From Gemmatimonadota bacterium (GTDB lineage Bacteria > Latescibacterota > UBA2968 > UBA8231), in NCBI GenBank assembly GCA_009840005.1, contig VXOR01000027.1:1-26936 (forward strand): a stretch of 26,936 nucleotides of DNA. Reading direction: 5' to 3'. Below the pieces are notes generated by a model that did no database searches, was not told the origin of the DNA, and worked only from the letters and a program-made list of their open reading frames with translations. This document shows positions 8,476 to 16,883 of the stretch, piece by piece. Position 1 is the first letter of the stretch. Each line of letters opens with the position of its first letter. The translations under genes and the position numbers were made by a program.

Positions 8476-9167
8476 TGCAGGTGTTTTGCGGAATCGCGTT
8501 GTGCGTTGCCGTTGCGGCCTCGGCTTTGGCTCAGGAGGCCGACTCCCTCAAGGGTGGGGAGATGGTAAAGATCGCGGGGGAGAATCATGGGTTTTACATA
8601 GATAAGTACGAGGTGACCAACGAGGAATACGTAGCTTTTCTGACCGAGAAGGGAAACGCCAAGGTGGAGGGCATGTACTGGGTGGAGTTGGGGAGTCGAT
8701 ATACGGCGTTGGTGGAAGAAGAGGGCGTGTACAAGATCAAAGAAGGGTTTGCGCGGCATCCGGTAATCGAGGTGTCGTGGTACGGGGCGATGGCCTATTG
8801 CCAGTGGGCGGGCAAGCGCCTGCCAACACAGGAGGAATGGCAATTTGCCTGTGAGGGAACTGAAGGGCTAAAGTACCCGTGGGGAGGGGACTTTGGGGAG
8901 GGACGCGCCAATATTTTCGGGGATAAGGATGGGTACGGGCGCACCGCGCCGGTGGGGTCCTTTCCGAGTGGAGCCAGTCCTTTTGGACTCTTGGATATGG
9001 GCGGCAATGTGTGGGAGTGGACGCAAGGAGGCGAGAAAATGCAGTTCTTGCGCGGAGGATCGTGGGTCAACGGCCCGACCTTGACTCAGTGCAACAAGCG
9101 GACCAACACCAAGGACTCGCATTCGTATATCAAGGGCAACACCATAGGCTTCCGCTGCGCCCGCTAA
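8472..9167 (+). CDS. Secreted SUMF1/FGE-like (formylglycine-generating enzyme family) protein
   Basis: The 231-residue protein has a signal peptide (cleavage likely after ALA at about residue 20) and one FGE-sulfatase (SUMF1) domain. Family blocks are FYIDKYEVTNEEY (41-53), HPVIEVSW with CQWAGKRLPTQEEW (96-123), FGLLDMGGNVWEW (171-183), RGGSW (194-198) and GFRCAR (226-231). In true formylglycine-generating enzymes, two cysteines follow GGSW closely. Here the first position is Asn200 and only Cys207 remains. It is therefore probably not a formylglycine synthase but a binding or structural member of this C-type-lectin-like fold. The ATG overlaps the stop of the HAD gene (ATGA), with CAGGAG about five bases ahead. 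The domain is short compared with complete FGEs (about 270-300 residues). Confidence 0.8.
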   Translation: MMQVFCGIALCVAVAASALAQEADSLKGGEMVKIAGENHGFYIDKYEVTNEEYVAFLTEKGNAKVEGMYWVELGSRYTALVEEEGVYKIKEGFARHPVIEVSWYGAMAYCQWAGKRLPTQEEWQFACEGTEGLKYPWGGDFGEGRANIFGDKDGYGRTAPVGSFPSGASPFGLLDMGGNVWEWTQGGEKMQFLRGGSWVNGPTLTQCNKRTNTKDSHSYIKGNTIGFRCAR

Positions 9168-9215
9168 GTCTATGCCGCGTCGCAAAATTCCAATTATCCC
9201 TCAACCTCCTCCCCC

Positions 9216-9243
9216 CTCTGCGTTCATCTGCGTCCCTCTGCGG
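9216..9243. repeat. Short intergenic repeat with CTGCG/CATCTGCG units
   Basis: The stretch holds three CTCTGCG/CATCTGCG-like units in a row (CTCTGCGTTCATCTGCGT, then CCCTCTGCGG). A related unit is found on the opposite strand at 22275-22291. Sequences of this kind recur between genes in many environmental genomes. It lies just before the start of the second FG-GAP gene and, when translated, yields a meaningless SAFICVPLRV extension. Confidence 0.5.
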
Positions 9244-9249
9244 GTACGC

Positions 9250-10857
9250 ATGGTACTCGTCCTTTTGTTGCTCGCTGTCGCTAGCGCCGAGGCCGATCCC
9301 TTCTTCGTGGATGCGACGCGAGAAGCCGGTCTGGATCATCCCACCGTCAGCGGCGGCCCGCACAAGCGCTTCATCCTCGAATCCACTGGCAGTGGCGCGG
9401 CGTTTTTCGACTACGACGGCGACAGCGACCTCGATCTCTATGTGGTGGATGGATCGACTTATGTCAACTATGGTGCGGGGCCGGGCAATGTACTCTATCG
9501 CAACGACGGCGGAGCCTTTGTGGTGGTCTCAGCCGGCGTCGAAGATCGCGGTTGGGGCATGGGAGTGGCTGTGGGGGATTACGACGGCGACGGTCAGCGC
9601 GATCTGTATGTTACCAACTACGGGGCCAACGCGCTCTATCGCAATCGCGGAAATGGCACCTTTGCCACGGTTACAGCGCAGGCTGGGGTTGCCGGCGATG
9701 ACTTCAGCGCGAGTGCGGCGTTTTTCGACTACGATGGCGATGGCGACCTCGACCTTTACGTTGCCAACTACGTAGTCTTCGACATCGAGCCGGTGCTGCA
9801 AGACCCGGATTTGGACGATCCCTGCATCTATTTGGGCGGGCTGCGGGTTTTTTGCGGTCCGCAGGGTATGGAAGGCGGGCGGGACCGGCTCTATCGCAAC
9901 GACGGCGGGGTTTTTGCCGACGTCACAGCCTCGTCCGGCGTGGCTACAGCCAATTTCCACTACGGCTTGGGCGTGGTGCCCGGAGACTTTGACCGCGATG
10001 GCGACCTCGACTTATTCGTGGCCAACGACGAGACGCCCAATGTGTTGTTCCGCAACGACGGCGGTCGCTTGTGCGACATCGGCTTAGAAGCTGGCGTGGC
10101 GTACAACGGCGACGGCGAGCTTGAGGCGAGCATGGGCGTGGATGCGGGGGATTGCGATGGCGACGGCGACCTAGACCTCTACGTGACCAACTTCTACGGC
10201 GAGACCAATACGCTCTATTTGAATTCGGGCGGTGGAACCTTCGTTGACGCTACTGCCGAACGCGGCTTGGCTGCTCCTACGGTGGGCTATCTCGGGTGGG
10301 GCACGCGCTTTTTCGACTTTGACTTCGACGGCGACTTAGACCTGTTCGTAGCCAACGGCCACATCTATCCCCAAGTCGATCACACCAGCGCCGGGGGCAC
10401 ATACGCCCAACGCAACCAGCTTTTTGCCAACGAGGGAGCAGGTGCGTTCTCGGCGGTGGAAGAGGCCGGCCCCGGGCTAGAGGTACAAAAATCGAGCCGC
10501 GCGACCATCAGCGGTGACTACGACCAAGACGGCGATGTCGATCTGTTGACGACCAATATCGACGACAGCCCAACGCTCTTGCGCAATGAGACGCGCACGG
10601 GTCGCTATCTCGTGGTGCAAGTCGAACCGGAGGTCGTCGGCACTTGGGTGCGAGTGGTGGCAGGCGGGCGGACGCAGGTGCGGTCGGTCGGTGGGGCGGC
10701 GAGCTATTTGGGCCACAGCGACGTGCGCCTTCACTTTGGTTTGGGCCGGGCCGAGCGCGTGAAACTCGTTGAGGTGCTGTGGCCCGATGGGGCGGTGACG
10801 CGGCTGGAGGATTTGCCGGTGAATGAGGTGGTGGTGGTAAAGGGCGGGGGCAATTGA
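9250..10857 (+). CDS. Secreted FG-GAP (VCBS) / ASPIC-UnbV protein, CRTAC1-like
   Basis: The 535-residue protein has a signal peptide (MVLVLLLLAVASA) and lacks a lipobox cysteine, so it is exported and soluble or loosely attached. Seven DxDxDGxxD-type calcium loops lie near residues 54, 111, 160, 247, 302, 357 and 424, with FRNDGG or YRNDGG strands between them. Residues about 447-533 form a divergent UnbV domain (LHFGLGRAE, VEVLWPDG). A CIYLGG/VFCGPQGM pair around 195-210 is typical of CRTAC1-family members. The ATG at 9250 was chosen because it gives the signal peptide. An ATG at 9172 would add 26 residues translated from an intergenic repeat. No good ribosome binding site precedes either. 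It ends the run of five genes begun by a related lipoprotein, and the two probably act together. Confidence 0.85.
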   Translation: MVLVLLLLAVASAEADPFFVDATREAGLDHPTVSGGPHKRFILESTGSGAAFFDYDGDSDLDLYVVDGSTYVNYGAGPGNVLYRNDGGAFVVVSAGVEDRGWGMGVAVGDYDGDGQRDLYVTNYGANALYRNRGNGTFATVTAQAGVAGDDFSASAAFFDYDGDGDLDLYVANYVVFDIEPVLQDPDLDDPCIYLGGLRVFCGPQGMEGGRDRLYRNDGGVFADVTASSGVATANFHYGLGVVPGDFDRDGDLDLFVANDETPNVLFRNDGGRLCDIGLEAGVAYNGDGELEASMGVDAGDCDGDGDLDLYVTNFYGETNTLYLNSGGGTFVDATAERGLAAPTVGYLGWGTRFFDFDFDGDLDLFVANGHIYPQVDHTSAGGTYAQRNQLFANEGAGAFSAVEEAGPGLEVQKSSRATISGDYDQDGDVDLLTTNIDDSPTLLRNETRTGRYLVVQVEPEVVGTWVRVVAGGRTQVRSVGGAASYLGHSDVRLHFGLGRAERVKLVEVLWPDGAVTRLEDLPVNEVVVVKGGGN

Positions 10858-10915
10858 CGCGGCGATTCTTATTCCCTAGCTTTAACGTTTTTGCCAATTC
10901 ACCTGTATATAACTC

Positions 10916-11926
10916 ATGTCTTGGAATTTTGTCGTCAAAAGGGTTGCCCTTTTCCTGATCGTGGTGTGGGCAGCAGCGAGCGTGAACTTCTTTGTGCCGC
11001 GGCTGGGTACGGGCCGCGATCCCATTCGCGAGAAGCTCGGTCAGCTAGCGGCCAGCGGAGGTTTGCGCCAAGACGGCATTGAGGCCATGGTCAAGGCCTA
11101 TCAGGCCAAATTCGGCCTCGACAAACCGCTCCACGTCCAATACTTCAACTTCCTCAGCGACACCTTTACGCTCGACTTGGGCTATTCGCTGGCCAACTAT
11201 CCGGCCCGCGTCGGGCAAATCATCGGCAATGCCATTCCTTGGACCATTGGGCTGATGATCGTTTCAGTGCTGATCGGGTTTGCCTTGGGCACGCTCATGG
11301 GAGCGCTGTCGGCTTGGCCATCGGCCCCGCGCTTTATGCGTAACTTGGCGGTGCCGCTGATGACCATGTCGGCGATTCCGCCCTACCTGCTAGGGCTAAT
11401 TGTGCTTTACATATTGGGCCTCAAGCTGAACCTCTTTCCGCTGTCGGGTGGGTACTCGCCCGGCATGTTGGCGATCTTCAGTCCCGCCTTTGTCCTCGAT
11501 GTGTTGCACCATTCGATTTTGCCAGCGCTGGCCATTGTCTTGCAGCAGGTCGGCTTCTGGGCACTGGGGATGCGGGGGATGATGGTCACTACTTCGGGCG
11601 AGGATTACATCACGCTGGCCGAGGCTAATGGCCTACGCAACCGCACGATTTTCTTCCGCTTCGGCCTGCGCAACGCCCTGCTGCCGCAACTCACGGCGCT
11701 GGGGCTGTCGCTGGCCAACGTGGTCGCCGGTCAGGTCATTGTCGAGGTGATTTTTGCCTATCCGGGAATCGGTACGGTGCTCTTTCAGGCTATTCAGGCC
11801 TCGGATTATACGGTTATCAACGGCGTGGTGCTGATTCTCATCATGTCCATTGGCTTGGTGACCATGCTGATGGACTTCTTCTATCCGCTGCTCGACCCGC
11901 GGATTTCCCATAGCCGACACCACTAG
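10916..11926 (+). CDS. ABC transporter permease, OppB/DppB type
   Basis: The 336-residue inner-membrane protein matches the first permease of family-5 (peptide/nickel/oligosaccharide) ABC importers. It has an N-terminal membrane span (about residues 8-28), a periplasmic loop with GLDKPLHVQYFNFL, and five further spans. A cytoplasmic EAA loop (about residues 228-260, GEDYITLAEANGL then FGLRNALLP) contacts the ATPases. The ending LVTMLMDFFYPLLDPRI is the usual family terminus. It opens the five-gene transporter operon and is separated by two bases from the partner permease. The ATG has no obvious ribosome binding site. Substrate cannot be told from the permease. Confidence 0.9.
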   Translation: MSWNFVVKRVALFLIVVWAAASVNFFVPRLGTGRDPIREKLGQLAASGGLRQDGIEAMVKAYQAKFGLDKPLHVQYFNFLSDTFTLDLGYSLANYPARVGQIIGNAIPWTIGLMIVSVLIGFALGTLMGALSAWPSAPRFMRNLAVPLMTMSAIPPYLLGLIVLYILGLKLNLFPLSGGYSPGMLAIFSPAFVLDVLHHSILPALAIVLQQVGFWALGMRGMMVTTSGEDYITLAEANGLRNRTIFFRFGLRNALLPQLTALGLSLANVVAGQVIVEVIFAYPGIGTVLFQAIQASDYTVINGVVLILIMSIGLVTMLMDFFYPLLDPRISHSRHH

Positions 11927-11928
11927 CC

Positions 11929-12786
11929 ATGCACCGCTTAGACCAAATTCTCTACTACTTGCGCGAAAGCCCAATGCTGGCGGCCGGCCTGTGCATGATC
12001 CTGTTGGTGGTGCTGTTTGGGGTCTTGGGGTCGATCTTCGTCGATACCTCGCTGGCCCAGCCGCTGGCCACGCCGCCGAGGCAAGCGCCCTCGCTGGAGC
12101 ACCCCTTTGGCACCGACGACTCCGGCCGCGATTTGCTCGCCGTGATGGTGGTGGGGGTGCCGCTGACTATGCGGATTGGTTTGTTGGCCGGTACGGTGGG
12201 GCTGGGGCTGGGCATTTTCCTCGGCTTTACGAGCGGCTATATGGGCGGCAAGATCGACACGGTCATCCGCGGCCTCGTAGATACGCTGCTGACGGTGCCC
12301 GGCTTGGTGGTGCTGGTCTCCATTGCCTCGACGATCCGCGAGGAAATTAGCGTCAACATCATGGCCTTGGTGGTGGCTTCGCTGGCGTGGATGTGGCCCA
12401 CGCGCACGATTCGCTCGCAGGTTTTGACCATGCGCGAGCGAGCGTATGTGCAGATGGCCAAACTCAACGGCATGAGCAACGGCGAGATCATCTGGAAGGA
12501 ACTTTTTCCCAATCTGCTGCCCTACCTCGCGGCCAATTTTACCAATGCCGTCAACTGGGCCATTCTCTCGTCAATTGGCTTGGAGGCGCTCGGCTTGGGG
12601 CCGCAGAACGATCCAACGGTCGGCATGACCATTTATTGGGCCATCACGTTCAGCGCGCTCATTCGCGGCATGTGGTGGTGGTGGGCGATTCCCATCTTCT
12701 TCATCGGCGTGATCTTCGTCGGCTTGTTAATGACCGCGGCGGGTTTAGACGAGCTGGCCAATCCCAAACAACGCAAAGCCGTATGA
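11929..12786 (+). CDS. ABC transporter permease, OppC/DppC type
   Basis: The 285-residue second permease of the importer starts with one membrane span (about residues 18-38). The conserved HPFGTDDSGRDLL motif (58-70) precedes the five-span core. Its EAA loop (about 167-199) reads RERAYVQMAKLNGMSNGEII and then PNLLPYL. Together with the preceding gene product it should form the membrane channel. The start lies two bases after the previous stop, and its stop overlaps the ATPase start in ATGA fashion, so translation is probably coupled. The tryptophan cluster MWWWWAIP near residue 247 lies before the last span and is seen in some relatives. Confidence 0.9.
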   Translation: MHRLDQILYYLRESPMLAAGLCMILLVVLFGVLGSIFVDTSLAQPLATPPRQAPSLEHPFGTDDSGRDLLAVMVVGVPLTMRIGLLAGTVGLGLGIFLGFTSGYMGGKIDTVIRGLVDTLLTVPGLVVLVSIASTIREEISVNIMALVVASLAWMWPTRTIRSQVLTMRERAYVQMAKLNGMSNGEIIWKELFPNLLPYLAANFTNAVNWAILSSIGLEALGLGPQNDPTVGMTIYWAITFSALIRGMWWWWAIPIFFIGVIFVGLLMTAAGLDELANPKQRKAV

Positions 12787-13814
12787 GCAAGGCCGACAAA
12801 GAGGGCTTCGGCGAGCTCAGCCGAGACGTCCTGCTGGACATCCGCGGCTTGGAGGTCCACTTCGAGACCCGGCGCGGGATTGCCCGAGCCGTCAACGAGG
12901 TCGATCTGACCCTATACAAGGGCGAGCGCTTTGGCCTCGTCGGCGAATCCGGCAGCGGCAAGACCACGTTGATTTTGGCGCTGTTGCGGATGATTAAGAC
13001 ACCGGGCCTCATTGCTGGTGGCAGCGCGACCTTAGACGACGGTACCGACCTGATCCAACTCAACCGCGAGCAAGTGCGGCAAGCTCGACTCAAGCGGGTC
13101 GCCATGGTGCCGCAGGGCGCGATGAACTCGCTCAATCCGGTGATGAGGATCGGGGATCAACTGATGCTGACGATGCGCGAGCACGCGGTCGAGGAATCCC
13201 CGCCGCCCAAGGCCGCACAAATGGAGCGCGCGATCGAACTATTGGACAAGGTCGGGCTGAAGCCGGAAGTGGCCCGTCTTTATCCCCACGAATTGAGCGG
13301 CGGCATGAAGCAGCGGGCCTGCATTGCCCAGGCCATCTCGCTCAATCCGCAGCTCATCTTGGCCGACGAGCCGACCTCCGCCCTCGACGTGGTGGTGCAA
13401 CGGCAAATCATGCAGACCTTGCGCCAGCTACAGCACCAGCTCAACGCCACCGTGCTCTTGGTGGGCCACGACATGGGTCTGATGGCGCAGTTCGCCGAGC
13501 GCGTGGGCATCATGTACGGCGGCAAACTGGTCGAGGTGGGCCGGGTCGAGGAGATTTTTCACAATCCGCAACACCCCTACACCCAACTCTTGATTTCCAG
13601 CATTCCCTCGTTTGAGACCAGGGGCGAGTTCAAGGGCATTCCCGGGGTCGCGCTGTCGTTGTTGGAGCCGCCGTCGGGCTGCCTCTTCCACCCGCGCTGC
13701 CCCCAGGCCATGCCCCAGTGCAGCCAGCGCATCCCTACCTTGAAAACAGTCGCCCTCGACCACTTAGCGTCGTGTTTGTTGCACGAGGAGGACGCCGATG
13801 CCCCCGCTTCTTGA
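12783..13814 (+). CDS. ABC transporter ATP-binding protein, OppD/DppD type
   Basis: The 343-residue cytoplasmic ATPase shows Walker A GESGSGKTT (about residues 54-62), signature LSGGMKQR (about 170-177), Walker B LILADEP with TSALD, and the switch His in LLVGHDMG. The C-terminal oligopeptide-type domain carries a cysteine set, CLFHPRCPQAMPQC then C near the end, common to OppD/DppD proteins. It pairs with the next gene product to power the importer. The start overlaps the preceding stop by four bases; its own 3' end overlaps the next gene by 17 bases. The methionine in LSGGMKQR occurs in many OppD-side subunits. Confidence 0.9.
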   Translation: MSKADKEGFGELSRDVLLDIRGLEVHFETRRGIARAVNEVDLTLYKGERFGLVGESGSGKTTLILALLRMIKTPGLIAGGSATLDDGTDLIQLNREQVRQARLKRVAMVPQGAMNSLNPVMRIGDQLMLTMREHAVEESPPPKAAQMERAIELLDKVGLKPEVARLYPHELSGGMKQRACIAQAISLNPQLILADEPTSALDVVVQRQIMQTLRQLQHQLNATVLLVGHDMGLMAQFAERVGIMYGGKLVEVGRVEEIFHNPQHPYTQLLISSIPSFETRGEFKGIPGVALSLLEPPSGCLFHPRCPQAMPQCSQRIPTLKTVALDHLASCLLHEEDADAPAS

Positions 13815-14853
13815 GGCGCGCCATCTGCGCAAGGTTTTTCGCAGCGGCGGCCAGCGCTTCGGCCCTAGTATCGAGACGGTAGCTGTGGACGATTTTTCTC
13901 TGTCGATTGACGCCGACCGGCCTTCCTTTACCACGATTGCCGGCGAGTCCGGCAGCGGCAAGACCACGATCGCCCGCATGTTGCTCGGGGTGCTCAATCC
14001 CAGCGCCGGCGAGGTGCGCTACCAAGGCCGCGATGTACACGACCTGCAAAAGGAGGAGCGGCAGCAATTCCGCAAGGATGTACAGGCGATTTTTCAAGAT
14101 CCCTTTGAAGTTTACAACCCTTTCTACAAGATCGATCACATCCTGACGACGCCAGTGCGGAAATTCGGGTTGGCCGCGTCCAAGGCCGATGCGTACGACA
14201 AGATACGCGAGGCTCTGCGCGCGGTCGGGCTGCGGCCCGAGGAAACGCTGGGCCGCTATCCGCACCAGCTTTCGGGTGGGCAGCGCCAGCGCATCACCAT
14301 TGCGCGTGCGCTGTTGCTCAAGCCCAAGTTGATCATCGCCGACGAGCCGGTGTCCATGGTCGATGCCTCGCTCCGCGCCACCATTCTCTCCACTCTGCAC
14401 GCGCTGTATCGCGATTTCGGCATTTCCTTCATCTACATCACCCACGACCTGACGACCGCGTACCAAGTCAGCGAGAATATCGTCATCCTGTTCCACGGGG
14501 CAGTGGCCGAGGCTGGCCACACCGAGAAGGTGATCAAGGATCCGCAGCATCCTTATACGCGCGAGCTGATTCACTCGATTCCCGTGCCCGAGCCGGGGCG
14601 CGAGTGGATCGACGAAGCGGTGGAAGAAAAGGAAGTGGTCGATATAGAGGATATAGAGGCCGAAGAGATGGCTACTGGCTGCCGCTATGTGCTGCGCTGT
14701 CCCCAAGCTATGGCGCAGTGTGCGGCTGCGCCGCCGTTTTACCGACCAGAGGCCGAGCGGGCGGTGGCTTGTTTTCTGCACGATGAGTCACCGGTGTTGG
14801 AAAGCGGCGATCTAAACGAAGTGTTTTCGGCAGCAGCCGACGCGCAAAAATAA
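13798..14853 (+). CDS. ABC transporter ATP-binding protein, OppF/DppF type
   Basis: The 351-residue second ATPase has Walker A GESGSGKTT (about residues 49-57), the Q-loop in AIFQDPFEVYNPF, signature LSGGQRQR (about 156-163), Walker B LIIADEP followed by VSMVD, and switch His in YITHDL. The C-terminal domain has CRYVLRCPQAMAQC and a later Cys, as in its partner. Start ATG lies inside the end of the preceding gene, behind GAGGAGGA. VSMVD in place of the more usual TSALD is normal for OppF-type subunits. It contains an acidic insert (EEKEVVDIEDIEAEE) before the cysteine domain. Confidence 0.9.
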   Translation: MPPLLEARHLRKVFRSGGQRFGPSIETVAVDDFSLSIDADRPSFTTIAGESGSGKTTIARMLLGVLNPSAGEVRYQGRDVHDLQKEERQQFRKDVQAIFQDPFEVYNPFYKIDHILTTPVRKFGLAASKADAYDKIREALRAVGLRPEETLGRYPHQLSGGQRQRITIARALLLKPKLIIADEPVSMVDASLRATILSTLHALYRDFGISFIYITHDLTTAYQVSENIVILFHGAVAEAGHTEKVIKDPQHPYTRELIHSIPVPEPGREWIDEAVEEKEVVDIEDIEAEEMATGCRYVLRCPQAMAQCAAAPPFYRPEAERAVACFLHDESPVLESGDLNEVFSAAADAQK

Positions 14854-14870
14854 TTTTCCGGAGAAATGTC

Positions 14871-16601
14871 ATGCAGGGCCTGTTGTTGTGCTTGGTGGGG
14901 GTGCTGTTGTTCGGCTGTGGGGACGGAGGGCACAAGAACGTGCCTCGGAGCCGCACCTTGGTCATGGATTGTTCCAGCTTGCAGGACTGTAGCGGGCAGA
15001 TCAAGGACTACAACTCGTTTAACCCTTTTTTGCTGACCGGCGTCTCCAAGACGGGTTGGAATTTCCAGTACGAGCCGCTGTATTTCTACAACGCCTACAG
15101 CCCGCAAGCCGACAACATCATTCCTTGGATCGCCACTGGGCACGAGTACAACGAAGACTACACCGAGGTTACTATCCACATCCGCACGGGGGTTGAGTGG
15201 AGCGATGGGCAGCCGTGGACGGCGCACGACTTGGTCTTTACGATCAACATGCTCAAGGACAACGCGCCGCATTTGTCTTTTTCCACCGACATGCAGACGT
15301 GGGTAAAGAGCGCTGTGGCGACCGACGATCACACGGCTAAAATCGCGCTGACCAAGCCCAATCCTCGCTTTGTCTTTAGCTACTTCACCAACAATTTCGA
15401 CAACGGCATTCCCATTGTGCCCAAGCACATTTGGGAGGGCCAAGACCCGCAGACGTTCAACAACTTCGACCAGGAAAAAGGCTGGTCGGTGGCCAGCGGC
15501 CCGTACGAGATCTTCATTTCCGTACCTGCGCAGCGGGTGTGGGATTTGCGCCCGGGTTGGTGGGCGCAGAAGACGGGTTTTCGCCAGCCGCCAGCGGTGG
15601 AACGCATCATCTACCTGACGCACATGGAGGAGACCAAGCGGGTGCAGAACTTGATCTCCAACGCCATGGATACCTGCCTCGACATCCGGCCGCCGAACAT
15701 ACAATCGATTCTCGACGCCAATCCCAACGTCTCTACTTGGACCGGGCGCGAGTTGCCGCTCGGGTATCTCGACTGGTGGCCGGTGTGCTTGGGGTTCAAC
15801 AATTTGGAGCCGCCGTTTGACGACCCGGAGATCCGCCGCGCCATCAACTACGCCATTGACCGCGATCAATTGGTGGCCATTGGCTGGCAGGGGGCGGGGA
15901 CCAAGTCGCATCTGCCGCTGCCAGACTTCCCGCCCATCCGCCAATACACCGATACGATCCAAGACTTGGTAGAAAAGTACGAGATCGGCGTCCACGACTC
16001 GGCCAAGGCTGCGGCGATTATGGAGCGCAAGGGATGGAGCAAGGACGCCGAGGGTTTCTGGGCTAAAGAGGGCGAGCGGCTCAAGATCGTCATTGACATT
16101 TTCGATATTTTTACGGACTTAGCGCCAGTCTTGGTGGCGCAGTTGGAGCGCGCGGGTTTTGACGCCGACTTCCGCATGACGCCCGATGCATTTTCGCGCA
16201 TGGCGCAGGGCGCGGCGCGGGCTTTCTTGATGGGCAATGGCGCGAGCGTGCGCGATCCGTACTTCACGCTGCGACTCTATCACAGCCGCTTCGTCCGGCC
16301 CACTGGTACGCATTCCGAGCGGTTCTGGCGCTGGTCGAACCCGGAGTTTGACGCGCTGGTCGATCAGATGGGGCAGACTGCGCCCGACGACCCGGCGCTG
16401 CAAACGCTCTTCCGCGAGGCCATGGAAATCTGGCTGGCCGAACTGCCGTCCATTCCCATTGTACAGTGGTATCACCGCATCCCGCACAACCAGACTTATT
16501 GGAAGAACTGGCCGTCAGCGGAAAACCCCTATATCAACAGCGCCTACTGGCACAACACTTGGCTCTTGGTGTTGCTCGGGCTGGAGCCGGTGGAGGGATA
16601 G
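14871..16601 (+). CDS. Extracellular solute-binding lipoprotein, family 5
   Basis: The 576-residue lipoprotein ends its signal at LLFGC (Cys16) and shows the SBP_bac_5 pattern. Early NSFNPFL is followed by an EPLYFYNA segment, then by TIHIRTGVEWSDGQPWTA (about residues 103-120), where the family has its LR.GVKWSDG.P.TA block. Further on are VASGPYEI and FDDPEIRRAINYAIDRDQLV. It captures the substrate for the importer encoded by the four genes before it. The family takes peptides, nickel, opines and oligosaccharides, so the substrate is open; the sugar genes downstream make a glycoside or oligosaccharide plausible. Two cysteines near the N-terminus (34 and 40) and two more near 268 and 304 could form disulfides. 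A CCGGAG-type ribosome binding site lies about ten bases ahead of the ATG. Confidence 0.88.
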   Translation: MQGLLLCLVGVLLFGCGDGGHKNVPRSRTLVMDCSSLQDCSGQIKDYNSFNPFLLTGVSKTGWNFQYEPLYFYNAYSPQADNIIPWIATGHEYNEDYTEVTIHIRTGVEWSDGQPWTAHDLVFTINMLKDNAPHLSFSTDMQTWVKSAVATDDHTAKIALTKPNPRFVFSYFTNNFDNGIPIVPKHIWEGQDPQTFNNFDQEKGWSVASGPYEIFISVPAQRVWDLRPGWWAQKTGFRQPPAVERIIYLTHMEETKRVQNLISNAMDTCLDIRPPNIQSILDANPNVSTWTGRELPLGYLDWWPVCLGFNNLEPPFDDPEIRRAINYAIDRDQLVAIGWQGAGTKSHLPLPDFPPIRQYTDTIQDLVEKYEIGVHDSAKAAAIMERKGWSKDAEGFWAKEGERLKIVIDIFDIFTDLAPVLVAQLERAGFDADFRMTPDAFSRMAQGAARAFLMGNGASVRDPYFTLRLYHSRFVRPTGTHSERFWRWSNPEFDALVDQMGQTAPDDPALQTLFREAMEIWLAELPSIPIVQWYHRIPHNQTYWKNWPSAENPYINSAYWHNTWLLVLLGLEPVEG

Positions 16602-16661
16602 GGGGCGATGCTACAGGAGATTTATACTACTCGGATCACTGTCAGATAGGAGATCTGCCTC

Positions 16662-16883
16662 ATGCACCAGATAACCGCTCGCGTACCCGATGGCTTGGCC
16701 AAAGCACTAGACGAGGCTGCTGCGGAGCTCAAGCGGAGCCGCGCCGACATCATTCGCCAAGCATTGGAGCGCTACCTAGAGGATCTCGACGACCTCAGCG
16801 TAGCTTTGGAGCGGCTGCACGACCCTGCCGACCCGGTGCTGGATTGGGATCAGGTCCGGCATGAGCTACGCAATTCGGATTAA
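16662..16883 (+). CDS. Ribbon-helix-helix antitoxin (CopG/ParD-like)
   Basis: The 73-residue protein begins with the strand-helix-helix pattern of RHH DNA-binding proteins (QITARVPDGLAKALDEAA, then RSRADIIRQALERYLED). An acidic C-terminal tail should wrap the toxin. It overlaps the RelE-type toxin gene by 23 bases, the normal antitoxin-first order. GGAG stands about ten bases before the ATG, and TATACT at 16623-16628 could be a -10 element of a private promoter, though no matching -35 was seen. Such antitoxins usually repress their own promoter. The pair sits between the importer and the aldo/keto reductase. Confidence 0.85.
   Translation: MHQITARVPDGLAKALDEAAAELKRSRADIIRQALERYLEDLDDLSVALERLHDPADPVLDWDQVRHELRNSD

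Noticed and set aside
9172..9249. N-terminal extension of the second FG-GAP protein
   Set aside because: The residues are translated from an intergenic repeat and come before a good signal peptide beginning at 9250.
14739..15995. 418-codon open frame on the minus strand
   Set aside because: It overlaps the clear solute-binding protein and the end of the ATPase gene and has no recognisable domain.
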